Source of the DNA: Chitinophagaceae bacterium
GTDB lineage: Bacteria > Bacteroidota > Bacteroidia > Chitinophagales > Chitinophagaceae
Direction: 5' to 3'
DNA length: 64,000 nt
Assembly: GCA_021151685.1 (NCBI GenBank)
Contig: JAGKWS010000002.1
Span: 23,460 to 87,459, forward strand
Under the pieces are notes generated by a model. That model saw nothing but the letters and a program-made list of their open reading frames with translations. It made no database searches and had not been told where the DNA came from. The position numbers and the translations under genes were made by a program. How positions within the stretch are numbered: position 1 is the stretch's first letter; every line of letters starts with the position of its first letter. Positions 28,336 to 36,584 of this stretch are shown here, in pieces.

Positions 28336-28755
28336 ATGGAAACACCAATAGTGGTAACGGTAGAATGCACCGTGAATGTACCCGTTGCAAAGGCATGGGA
28401 ATACTGGAGCAATCCCACACATATAGTGCGCTGGAATAGTGCCTCGCCCGACTGGCATACGCCTCGTGCCGAGAATGACCTGAGAACAGGAGGCTCCTTT
28501 TCGTCTCGTATGGAAGCACGTGACGGTAGTATGGGTTTCGATTTTGGTGGTGTGTACGATCTGGTTACAGAACACAAAACCATTAACTACACTATGGCCG
28601 ATGGGCGCAGGGTATTCATAGAATTTACCGGCAATGGAGATAGCACGTACATTCTACAGAAATTCGATGCGGAATCTATGAACCCGGTAGAGATGCAACA
28701 AGCTGGCTGGCAAGCCATAATGAATAGTTACAAAGCATATACCGAAACGAACTAA
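28336..28755 (+). CDS. SRPBCC / AHSA1-like domain protein
   Basis: A 139-residue START-like protein. The N-terminal strand TVECTVNVPVAKAWEYWS, the AHSA1-type helix with HIVRWNSASPDWHTP, the strand GSFSSRMEARDGSMGFDFGG, and the long C-terminal helix ending MNSYKAYTE are all visible. Such proteins bind hydrophobic ligands or Hsp90 partners; the ligand is unknown. I took the ATG at 28336 because the domain begins there; the longer frame overlaps sequence between genes without family resemblance. Confidence 0.85.
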   Translation: METPIVVTVECTVNVPVAKAWEYWSNPTHIVRWNSASPDWHTPRAENDLRTGGSFSSRMEARDGSMGFDFGGVYDLVTEHKTINYTMADGRRVFIEFTGNGDSTYILQKFDAESMNPVEMQQAGWQAIMNSYKAYTETN

Positions 28756-28786
28756 CCACATACTACTCTCAATAAAATTAATGGAG

Positions 28787-28819
28787 ATAGCGATCATGGA
28801 AAACATGGTCGCTATTTTT
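28787..28819. terminator. terminator between convergent genes
   Basis: A 12-bp stem (28787-28798 and 28804-28815, one G-T wobble) followed by a T run, between the SRPBCC gene and the convergent histidine kinase gene. Confidence 0.75.
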
Positions 28820-28822
28820 CAT

Positions 28823-30760
28823 TTACGTATAAGCCGGTCGGGCTTGCGATAGCCACAATGGAAACCGTACCGTTACTTTTGTACCGGTCGCATTGCCGGC
28901 AATATCTGTTTTCTCGTCGGTTTGTATTGCGTATTGTTTGTTTTTATTTCCGCTCACCAATGCCAACCTTCGGCTGGTGATATCCATTCCATGACTTTGA
29001 TACTTCAGGTAACTGGTCTCTTTTAGTTTACGAGCCTCTTGCATACCTATGCCATTATCATCTACTTCACATACCAACTCCCCTCTATCAATACGAAATG
29101 ATATGTGTAGCCTACCCTTTCTGTCTTCCAGATTGCAGAGGCCATGTTTCACTGCATTTTCGGCAAATGGCTGAATAATCATTGCGGGTAAAAACAACTC
29201 ATCCTGATTGATAACTGACGGGATGTGGATGGAATAGGAGAACTTTTCCTCAAACCGCATTTGTTCAAACATCAGATAGTTGGCCAAATATTCCCTTTCT
29301 CTACGCAGAGAAATAATGCCGTCTTTAGAATTATCCAATGTTTGTTGCATCAATAAAGCAAAGTCGGACAGATACCTGGTAGCATTGGCAGTATCTTTTT
29401 GTAACACAAACTGCTGTATAGAATTGAGGCAGTTAAACATAAAATGAGGGTTTATCTGTGCTAATAACTGCTTTTGTTCCAGCTCAATTTTTTCTTTTTT
29501 TGCCTTTAGTCTGTTTTGTGTAATTACCAGCATAGCAATAATCATAAACAAAAATGCAGCCCCAAAACTGGTGTATACAAGTACATCTTTTCTGTTCAGC
29601 CGCAATTGTTGTAGGGCTATTTCGTCTTGCAATAACCTATTTTTATCCGTTATCTGTGTTACCTCATACTTGGTGGTGAGTTCGCTCAACGATTTCATTT
29701 TTTCTGCCGACAACATAGAGTCTTTTATACCCGCTGCCAGTTGCAAGTGTTGATAAGCTTCTTTGTGCTTGCCAAGCTCTGTTGCTACCTCTGCAAGATA
29801 TTTTTGAGATAGAAATACTACTTTATTTAGTCCGGCACCACGTGCTGCTTCATAACTTGCCAAATAAAAATCTTCAGCGGTTTTCCATGCATGTGCATCG
29901 TACCAAATATCGCCAATATCCAACAGTACCGATGCCTGTACCTGTACATTACCAGCCAATTTAGCTTTGTGCAAGGCCTTGCTATACCAATGCAGTGCCG
30001 AGTCGCGCTTTTTAGCTGCATAATAGCAAACCCCTATGTTTTGATACAGGGCGGCTATCTCTACAGTGTCGCCACTCTCTTCATACAGTTTGCATGCCAT
30101 CATGTCATACAGCAATGCATTTTTTATGTCTTTCAGCACATAATAGTTGATAGCAATATTGGTGTATACATCGGCAATCAGTTTTGCTTTTTTAGTCTTT
30201 TCATAAATGTGCAGTGTTTTCAAAAGGTACTCCTTGCTACTTGTGTAGTTGCCCATGTCAAGGTACACATGTGCAATGCCATTGTATACTGTGCCCATTG
30301 CAAGGGTATCACCATGTAGCCCAAAAATCTTTAATGCACGCGAAAGATATAAAAAGGCACTGTCATAAAACGCAAGATCGGTGTACAAAAGGCCAAAGCT
30401 GGTCAGCAATTGAGCCTCAGCACACTCCAGTTTGCCAGCTCTTGCTATGGCCAGTCCTTCGTTATATACGTTTATTGCCCTATTGGTGTTGCCTGCCTGT
30501 TTGTACAGTATACCCAACGCCCGCAGTGCCCCGGCTGCACCTTCGGCATAATGCGCCCTGCGCGATGCCGACAATGCTTTTTCTGCAAGATTCATTCGGC
30601 CACCTATTGGTATGTTCGTGCTGTCTTTAGCTGCATTAATGTAGCTGATAATTGCTTGTGTATCTATCGGCGATTGCGCATGACCTGTACCTGCAAGCAA
30701 GAGCAGCACAAACTGCACCAGCGCACAGTACCCGGTTAATACCTTCAATAACGACAACAC
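28823..30760 (-). CDS. LytS-type sensor histidine kinase with TPR sensor region
   Basis: About 645 residues from a GTG at 30760. A signal-peptide-like N-terminus (ending AGTGHAQS) leads into seven or more TPR repeats in the periplasm (about 50-400). One membrane helix (YTSFGAAFLFMIIAMLVITQ) follows. A His_kinase domain of the LytS type carries INPHFMFNCLNSIQQFV with the phospho-acceptor His, and a HATPase has DDNGIGMQ. The start is uncertain: longer in-frame ATGs lie in or beyond the terminator at 30849-30886, so the GTG is preferred. No response regulator gene is adjacent, so its partner is elsewhere. Confidence 0.82.
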   Translation of the reverse strand: MLSLLKVLTGYCALVQFVLLLLAGTGHAQSPIDTQAIISYINAAKDSTNIPIGGRMNLAEKALSASRRAHYAEGAAGALRALGILYKQAGNTNRAINVYNEGLAIARAGKLECAEAQLLTSFGLLYTDLAFYDSAFLYLSRALKIFGLHGDTLAMGTVYNGIAHVYLDMGNYTSSKEYLLKTLHIYEKTKKAKLIADVYTNIAINYYVLKDIKNALLYDMMACKLYEESGDTVEIAALYQNIGVCYYAAKKRDSALHWYSKALHKAKLAGNVQVQASVLLDIGDIWYDAHAWKTAEDFYLASYEAARGAGLNKVVFLSQKYLAEVATELGKHKEAYQHLQLAAGIKDSMLSAEKMKSLSELTTKYEVTQITDKNRLLQDEIALQQLRLNRKDVLVYTSFGAAFLFMIIAMLVITQNRLKAKKEKIELEQKQLLAQINPHFMFNCLNSIQQFVLQKDTANATRYLSDFALLMQQTLDNSKDGIISLRREREYLANYLMFEQMRFEEKFSYSIHIPSVINQDELFLPAMIIQPFAENAVKHGLCNLEDRKGRLHISFRIDRGELVCEVDDNGIGMQEARKLKETSYLKYQSHGMDITSRRLALVSGNKNKQYAIQTDEKTDIAGNATGTKVTVRFPLWLSQARPAYT

Positions 30761-30848
30761 GAATGTGAAATTAGCCGATACAGCCCATACAACGATACGA
30801 TACACGCAACTATGCCACTTATATACATAACTGTAGTATGTTACACAC

Positions 30849-30886
30849 AAAAGCGATGGCATCCTTTGGGGGATGCCATCGCTTTT
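30849..30886. terminator. strong terminator between alpha-oxoamine synthase and kinase genes
   Basis: A perfect 16-bp stem (30849-30864 and 30871-30886, loop TTTGGG) with A/T-tract ends. It lies downstream of the alpha-oxoamine synthase gene on the minus strand and limits how far upstream the kinase gene can start. Confidence 0.85.
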
Positions 30887-30907
30887 GCATATAAAAAATA
30901 GCAACTA

Positions 30908-32158
30908 TTAAGCAGGAATACCCACCTGTGGCATTTCTTGTGGATATAATTTATTTTCCAGCTTCTCGCGTATTGCCGAGAAGGCTGCCAGTGTTTCATC
31001 AATATCCTGGTCGGTATGTGCGGCCGTTGGAATAATGCGTAGTTCTATCTGTCCTTTAGGTATAACAGGATATACTACCACCGAGCAGAAAATATCATAA
31101 TTTTCGCGCAAGTCGTAGGTGAGCTGAACGGCATCATAAAGGCCACCCTTCATAAACACAGGTGTTACGGGCGTGTTGGTTGTACCCAAATCAAAACCAC
31201 GTTCCTTAAAGCCATCCTGCAATCTGCGTACATTGTACCACAGCTTTTCACGCAGTTCTGGCTTGCTACGCAATAGTTCCAAACGCTTCAGGTTACCTAC
31301 CACAAATGCCATTGGCAATGATTTAGCATATATCTGCGAGCGCATGTTGTAACGGAGGAAGGTAAGTATCTTCTTATCGGCAGCGAGGAAACCTCCTATA
31401 CTGGCCATAGACTTGGCAAAAGTAGAGAAGTAGATATCTATATCGTCCATACAGTTTTGCTCTTCACCTACACCTGCACCTGTTGGCCCCATGGTGCCAA
31501 AACCATGCGCATCGTCTACAAACAAACGGAACTCATATTTTTCTTTCAGTACAGCAAGCTCTTTTATTTTGCCTTGGTTGCCGCTCATACCAAAAACACC
31601 TTCGGTAATCACCAATATACCACCACCGGTTTTCTTCACCATTTCGGTAGCGCGTTGCAGTTGTTTTTCGCAATCTGCTATATCATTGTGTTTGTATACG
31701 TAGCGGTGGCTTGGAATAAGGCGCAAACCATCTATGATACATGCATGAGATTCTGCATCATAAACCACCACATCGTGGCGGCCACAAAGTGTATCTATTG
31801 TTGATACCATGCCCTGATAACCAAAGTTAAAAAGCATAGCATCTTCCTTGCCTACAAATTCGGCCAGTTCTTTTTCCAATTGCAGGTGGTAGTCCGAGTT
31901 GCCACTCATCATACGGGCACCCATTGGCGATGCCAAACCAAAACGAGCGGCAGCATCTGCATCTGCCTTACGCACCTCGGGGTGGTTGGCAAGGCCCAGA
32001 TAGTTGTTCAAGCTCCATACAATCTTTTCCTTTCCACGGAACTTCATGCGGTTACCAATCTCTCCTTCCAGTTTGGGGAATGCGAAATACCCCGGAGATT
32101 TCTCTGCATAGTCGCCTATCGGACCAAGTCTATTCTCAAATTTTGCAAAAATATCCAT
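30908..32158 (-). CDS. alpha-oxoamine synthase, probably serine palmitoyltransferase
   Basis: A 416-residue PLP enzyme of the family that contains serine palmitoyltransferase, glycine C-acetyltransferase and 8-amino-7-oxononanoate synthase. The family pattern is complete: NYLGLANHP, FNFGYQGMVSTI, DDAHGFGTMGPTG and the PLP lysine in STFAKSMASIGGF. Many Bacteroidota carry such an enzyme to make the sphingoid base of their sphingolipids, so serine palmitoyltransferase is the favoured reading. Glycine C-acetyltransferase is the main alternative. It is monocistronic. Confidence 0.82.
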   Translation of the reverse strand: MDIFAKFENRLGPIGDYAEKSPGYFAFPKLEGEIGNRMKFRGKEKIVWSLNNYLGLANHPEVRKADADAAARFGLASPMGARMMSGNSDYHLQLEKELAEFVGKEDAMLFNFGYQGMVSTIDTLCGRHDVVVYDAESHACIIDGLRLIPSHRYVYKHNDIADCEKQLQRATEMVKKTGGGILVITEGVFGMSGNQGKIKELAVLKEKYEFRLFVDDAHGFGTMGPTGAGVGEEQNCMDDIDIYFSTFAKSMASIGGFLAADKKILTFLRYNMRSQIYAKSLPMAFVVGNLKRLELLRSKPELREKLWYNVRRLQDGFKERGFDLGTTNTPVTPVFMKGGLYDAVQLTYDLRENYDIFCSVVVYPVIPKGQIELRIIPTAAHTDQDIDETLAAFSAIREKLENKLYPQEMPQVGIPA

Positions 32159-32322
32159 ACAAATCTATGTTGGTTGGCTTGTTAAGTTGCGAATAAAGAA
32201 GAACTTAAGATAAAATTCAGGCTGCAAAATTAATAAAATATTATGGCTATATTGCTATGTACCCATCATTTTTGCAATTTTCGTACCCTTTTAACAATAA
32301 GAGACACCAAAAGTAGCCAAAC

Positions 32323-32352
32323 AAAAAAGGGAACTTCAAAACGAAGTTCCCT
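32323..32352 (-). terminator. terminator of tRNA-Glu
   Basis: A 10-bp stem (32328-32337 and 32343-32352), with a plus-strand A tract (a minus-strand T run) beyond it, 4 bp past the tRNA 3' end. Confidence 0.8.
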
Positions 32353-32356
32353 CTTG

Positions 32357-32428
32357 TAGCACGTACGGGAATCGAACCCGTCATTCCTCCGTGAAAGGGA
32401 GGCGTCTTAGCCGATTGACCAACGCGCC
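32357..32428 (-). tRNA. tRNA-Glu (anticodon TTC)
   Basis: A 72-nt cloverleaf folds fully: a 7-bp acceptor stem (GGCGCGT / ACGTGCT, two G-U pairs), a 3-bp D stem, anticodon stem CCTCC/GGAGG with loop CTTTCAC, and T stem ACGGG/CCCGT with TTCGATT. The discriminator is A and CCA is not encoded. Its last 17 nt recur at 48438-48454 as the attachment fragment of the integrated element. Glutamyl-tRNA(Glu) is also the substrate of the HemA encoded at 16,137. Confidence 0.95.
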
Positions 32429-32494
32429 ATCCTTGGAATCGGATTGCAAAGATAGGCAGCTTTTTATTTCTACCAAACTCTTTGTCAAATATTT

Positions 32495-33262
32495 TTAAGC
32501 ATCAACCATCGCTTGCACAATCCCCAAAAAATCTTCGGCTTTCAGTGCAGCGCCACCTATCAGACCTCCATCTACATCGGCACAGGCAAACAGCTCAGCC
32601 GCGTTCGATGGTTTGCAACTGCCACCATACAGTATAGGCACGGTAGCGGCAACATCGGCACCATACACATCGGCCATTACCGCACGTATGTGGGCATGCA
32701 TTTGTTGCGCTTGTTCGGTACTTGCAGTGCGTCCTGTACCAATGGCCCATATGGGCTCATACGCTATTACCACATGCTCCATCTGGCTGGCTGGCAAATG
32801 AAACAAACCTTCGCGCAATTGTGTCTCTACCCATGCATTTTCGGTACCTGCATCCCGAATTTCCAACGGCTCGCCACAACAGAATATTACTTTCATTCCA
32901 TTGTTCAGTACCAGGTGCACACGTGCTGCCAATTGCTCACTGGTCTCGCCAAAATACTGTCTGCGTTCCGAGTGGCCCAATATTACATAAGCAACGCCTG
33001 CACTTTTAAGCATGCTTGCAGATACCTCTCCTGTATAGGCGCCAGCCGATTCCTGATAGCAATTTTGCGCACCGGTATATATATATTCCTTGCCCTCCAG
33101 TTGTTTTGCAGTTTGTGTTATGTGTACAAACGGCGAGGCAATAACTACATGCTTGTTGTCGCTCAATACTGGCAATCCATCAACAATTCCTGCTACCAAT
33201 GCTGCACCTTCTTGCATGGTCAGATTCATTTTCCAGTTTCCAGCTACAATTTTTTTACGCAT
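32495..33262 (-). CDS. tpiA: triosephosphate isomerase
   Basis: A 255-residue TIM barrel of normal length. The N-terminal VAGNWKMN carries the catalytic Asn and Lys. The catalytic His lies in VILGHSERR and the catalytic Glu in AYEPIWAIGTG. The phosphate loop (ILYGGSCKPSNA, GGLIGGAAL) is intact. It interconverts dihydroxyacetone phosphate and glyceraldehyde-3-phosphate in glycolysis. It is monocistronic by spacing. Confidence 0.96.
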   Translation of the reverse strand: MRKKIVAGNWKMNLTMQEGAALVAGIVDGLPVLSDNKHVVIASPFVHITQTAKQLEGKEYIYTGAQNCYQESAGAYTGEVSASMLKSAGVAYVILGHSERRQYFGETSEQLAARVHLVLNNGMKVIFCCGEPLEIRDAGTENAWVETQLREGLFHLPASQMEHVVIAYEPIWAIGTGRTASTEQAQQMHAHIRAVMADVYGADVAATVPILYGGSCKPSNAAELFACADVDGGLIGGAALKAEDFLGIVQAMVDA

Positions 33263-33331
33263 ATCCTATTATTATAACATTTTTTTTTGCATTAATAAAT
33301 CTGTGCTACAAGCACACTATCAATAGTAATA

Positions 33332-33772
33332 TTATTTACCACTCACCTTCTTGAACTCGGCTTCTACAATAGTACCTGCCGTTATATTCATCCATGGTGT
33401 TTCTTCTTCATCAAATTTTGCTTTTTCCACCAGTTTTCCTCCAGTCTCAAAGTAGTTTATTTCCAAAATACGGTATTTTTTAGCCTTATTATGAAACTGC
33501 ACTTTGCGCTTTACAAATGAGACTTGTTTAATGTCGTCTTTCTTAACGCCTTTTGCTGCTGTAGCAGTAGCTTTTTCCCTAAAATCGGTTAGCCTTCCTT
33601 CCACTGGCTTCAAGCGGTCTACCACTGTAGATGTGTTTGTAGACGGGCTGTGTGTAACAGACATAATGTATAGCTCCTCTATACCGTCATCTGTTTTGCC
33701 CAAAAAGTAATTCTGTGCTTTCGAAACAAAAGGGGCTACAATTATGAACGCAAATATTAATACTCGTTTCAC
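33332..33772 (-). CDS. secreted small protein, unknown
   Basis: A 146-residue protein from a GTG at 33772 that gives a clean signal peptide (VKRVLIFAFIIVAPFVSKAQ). The mature part is mixed alpha/beta and lysine-rich, ending EAEFKKVSGK, with no motif I recognise. The longer frame to 33811 would put extra polar residues ahead of the signal peptide. It lies just downstream of the RND adaptor gene on the same strand, 70 bp away, and could share its transcript. Function unknown. Confidence 0.6.
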   Translation of the reverse strand: MKRVLIFAFIIVAPFVSKAQNYFLGKTDDGIEELYIMSVTHSPSTNTSTVVDRLKPVEGRLTDFREKATATAAKGVKKDDIKQVSFVKRKVQFHNKAKKYRILEINYFETGGKLVEKAKFDEEETPWMNITAGTIVEAEFKKVSGK

Positions 33773-33844
33773 TTTATTGATATTTAGCTGGCAAATGTAC
33801 AACCAACACAATAAAATGCAAACACACTTTTTTGCTAATGGCCA

Positions 33845-34921
33845 CTACATATTATGAATTTTCACCTCAACATCCATATCTGGTTTTACCTGCATAATAC
33901 CGGTTGTCAAGATAGTATCCCCATTATTCAATCCCGAAATAATTTCTACATAGTCATTAGTTCTTACACCCACTTTCACTGGTTGCATTTTAGCCTTTCC
34001 CATTTTTATCACCGCTATCACCTTATCTCTGTTGGTTGGTATTACCGACTGTGGCGGTACCAACAAGGCACCCGCATTTTTACTAAAAGGTATTATAACA
34101 TGTGCAAATGCCCCCGGTCCCAGCAAGCCTTTGCTATTGTTGGTAGTAGCCCGCACCATCAGGGTACGGGTTGTAGCATTTGCCATGGGTTCCAGTGCTA
34201 CCACGGTTCCATGTAGTGTGTCTTCCTTGCCCTGCACGGTAAACAATATATCTTTCCCCGCAGGCACCTCGTTCCTATATTGTTCAGGTATGTTGAAATC
34301 CAGTTTTAGCTGTGCAGTTTGTTGTAAAGAAGTTATTACCGTGTTTTGTGTTACCACTGCACCTGGGCTCACATTCCGCACACCTACCCTACCTGCAAAC
34401 GGGGCTACTATGATAGTCTTCTGCAGCTGTGTATTGGCATAGGCAATGTCTGCATCTATACTTTCTATTGTTGCTGCGGTAGTCTCGTAGTCTTGCCTGC
34501 TTATGCCACCTATATTCAGCAACTCTTCTTGCCGGTTACGTATTTTTATCTGTAGTTCGCGTTGGGCTTTCAGCTTCCTTATTTGCGCCTTTATATCTTC
34601 GGCATACAGCTGTGCCAGCACCTGTCCCTTTTGTACAGTTGCACCTTCTTTAAATGCTACAGATACCAACCTTCCCTGTATCTCGGGCATTATGGTTACT
34701 TCCTCAGCAGGTATCAAGGTGCCAGTAGCGGCATAGTCTGTAGTAAAAGATTTTGGCGATACTACAATACCTTCGGCCACCAGCTTGCGCGACTGCCCTT
34801 TAGTGCCGGCTCCGGCATCTTTTCCTGTATCTTTTTTCTCAGCACTACAGGCCATAAGGCTTGCAGTTAAAACAGTAACACTACATATTGTTGCAAAAAA
34901 ATGCATTTTATTTGCCTTCAT
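33845..34921 (-). CDS. RND efflux periplasmic adaptor lipoprotein (HlyD/MFP family)
   Basis: A 358-residue membrane-fusion protein with a lipoprotein signal (lipobox LMAC). The lipoyl half-motifs flank a helical hairpin (GRLVSVAFKEGATVQKGQVL and FAGRVGVRNVSPGAVV). Beta-barrel and membrane-proximal domains follow (LVPPQSVIPTNRDKVI). Such adaptors link an RND inner-membrane pump to an outer-membrane TolC-like channel. No pump or channel gene is adjacent; the flanking genes are a small secreted protein and a ThiE-like gene. Confidence 0.88.
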   Translation of the reverse strand: MKANKMHFFATICSVTVLTASLMACSAEKKDTGKDAGAGTKGQSRKLVAEGIVVSPKSFTTDYAATGTLIPAEEVTIMPEIQGRLVSVAFKEGATVQKGQVLAQLYAEDIKAQIRKLKAQRELQIKIRNRQEELLNIGGISRQDYETTAATIESIDADIAYANTQLQKTIIVAPFAGRVGVRNVSPGAVVTQNTVITSLQQTAQLKLDFNIPEQYRNEVPAGKDILFTVQGKEDTLHGTVVALEPMANATTRTLMVRATTNNSKGLLGPGAFAHVIIPFSKNAGALLVPPQSVIPTNRDKVIAVIKMGKAKMQPVKVGVRTNDYVEIISGLNNGDTILTTGIMQVKPDMDVEVKIHNM

Positions 34922-35065
34922 GACAATCAGATAGACAACAAAGATATTGCTGTTTGCCGCATTGGTGTCTATACATCTATACCTTCCGGCAATATTAACG
35001 TATCTTCAAAAACTGATAAACGAATTGTACACCAACTACAATAAATACACATTTATATTGCACCA

Positions 35066-35677
35066 ATGCAACTGATACTTTTAACACCGCCCGAAAATCA
35101 TCCAGAAGAATTAGAAATTATCATTTCTTGTTTCAGGCATGGCTTAGAGCTATTGCACCTCCGTAAACCCCATTTCACCAATACTGACTACCAAACATAT
35201 GTAGAGCAAATACCAGCAATCTGGCACCAACGCATAGTGTTGCATGGTGCCCGCCATCTACATCATCAGTTGGGTGTTGGGGGTATACACATCAATAGTC
35301 ACGAGCGGCTACAAGGTATGGCTGCTACACTGGCAATGGGTATTCCTGTTAGTAAAGTTTCATCTTCGTACCATTCATGGCAAGAAATAGCCGATGCCGA
35401 CACTAATACCTTCGGCAGACTATTCATCAGTCCATTGTTTAACAGTATATCTAAACCGGGCTATATGGCTGCCACACCAGTTACGGGCATTGCCAACACG
35501 CTACAACTACTGCACACACGCACCAAACCCCAAATAATAGGTCTTGGAGGTATAGATGCTACCAACATTAATGTACTAAAAGAATACGGGTACAACGGTG
35601 CAGCAGTGCTGGGTGCTGTTTGGCAAACCAACAATCCGCTGCATTCGTTTATAGACATTTATGAAAAGATATTGTAG
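35066..35677 (+). CDS. thiamine phosphate synthase-like protein (ThiE/TenI)
   Basis: A 203-residue TIM-barrel protein of ThiE/TenI type. It shows the N-terminal strand LILLTPP, LLHLRKPHF (the ThiE QLR(e/d)K region with Lys), GGIHINSHER, and the phosphate-binding IIGLGGIDATN and GYNGAAVLGAVW ends. The usual pyrimidine-site residues are only partly conserved, so it may be a TenI-like or divergent ThiE protein rather than a confirmed synthase. No other thiamine gene is adjacent. Confidence 0.7.
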   Translation: MQLILLTPPENHPEELEIIISCFRHGLELLHLRKPHFTNTDYQTYVEQIPAIWHQRIVLHGARHLHHQLGVGGIHINSHERLQGMAATLAMGIPVSKVSSSYHSWQEIADADTNTFGRLFISPLFNSISKPGYMAATPVTGIANTLQLLHTRTKPQIIGLGGIDATNINVLKEYGYNGAAVLGAVWQTNNPLHSFIDIYEKIL

Positions 35678-35680
35678 TTA

Positions 35681-36451
35681 TCAATTATCCATTGCCAGTC
35701 TGAAACCAACATTCCATTTGCTAATGCTTGGTGCCATTCGGTTTCTGTATACCGTTCTGCATTCTTTTTCCTCGTCGTAGTAAGAGCCGCCACGTACTAT
35801 TTTCAGTTCTCCGGCTTCGGGCCCTTTAGGGTCTACAGCATCTATGGTAGTACGGTAATAGTCACCATCATACCAGTCTGTACACCATTCCATTACATTG
35901 CCCGACATATCGTAGATACCCAACTCGTTGGGCTCTTTTTCGCCAACCGGGTGTGGGGCACCCTTCTTTTTTCCGTACCAGGCCACCATTGCCAGCTTGT
36001 TGCTGCCTGCATACTTGTAATTGCCAGAATATTTGCCACCACGGGCGGCAAATTCCCATTCTAACTCTGTTGGCAGGCGGTAGCTCTTTCCTGTCTTTTC
36101 GTTCAGGCGTTTTATAAAATCCTGTACCTCGGCATAAGATACCTTTACTACAGGGCATTCATTGCAATCTTTGTTTACATAGTCTACTCCCATGTACGAT
36201 TGAGGCAAAATGCCCATTACCGTTTTCCACAGGCCCAGCGTTATTTCGTATTTACTAATGGAATAGCTACTCACGTTTACCCTATGCACGGGCTTTTCGT
36301 TGGCAAACTCTTCAGTATTGTACTTAGGATCATCGCATCCTCTGAAAAAATTCCCCCCTTTCACATATACCATTTGCACATTCAGGCTGGTTTGCGCAGT
36401 TGCCCCCAACGATCCCAAAAACATCGAAAAAACAATCAACTTACTTTTCAT
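35681..36451 (-). CDS. secreted SUMF1/FGE-fold protein, catalytic cysteine altered
   Basis: A 256-residue protein with a signal peptide (ending GATAQ) and a complete formylglycine-generating-enzyme-type fold: VYVKGGNFFRGC near the start, YRLPTELEWEFAARGG, YDMSGNVMEWCTDWY, VRGGSYYDEEKECRTVYRNR, and GFRLAM at the end. True FGE uses two cysteines near that last Arg-Gly-Gly-Ser block. Here the first appears replaced (SYYDEEKEC). It is therefore more likely a structural or binding member, like the GldJ/GldK-type relatives of gliding bacteria, than an active sulfatase activator. Confidence 0.8.
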   Translation of the reverse strand: MKSKLIVFSMFLGSLGATAQTSLNVQMVYVKGGNFFRGCDDPKYNTEEFANEKPVHRVNVSSYSISKYEITLGLWKTVMGILPQSYMGVDYVNKDCNECPVVKVSYAEVQDFIKRLNEKTGKSYRLPTELEWEFAARGGKYSGNYKYAGSNKLAMVAWYGKKKGAPHPVGEKEPNELGIYDMSGNVMEWCTDWYDGDYYRTTIDAVDPKGPEAGELKIVRGGSYYDEEKECRTVYRNRMAPSISKWNVGFRLAMDN

Positions 36452-36584
36452 AAATCAAAGCATCAAAAGAATAAGCATCAAACATACCAGTACGGTACCC
36501 TATTTTGCGATGCGAATATAATAATTAATTTCCCCTGTCAGAAAGGTATTTACCTCAAAAAACGCCGTTCCGACAGCGCAACCG

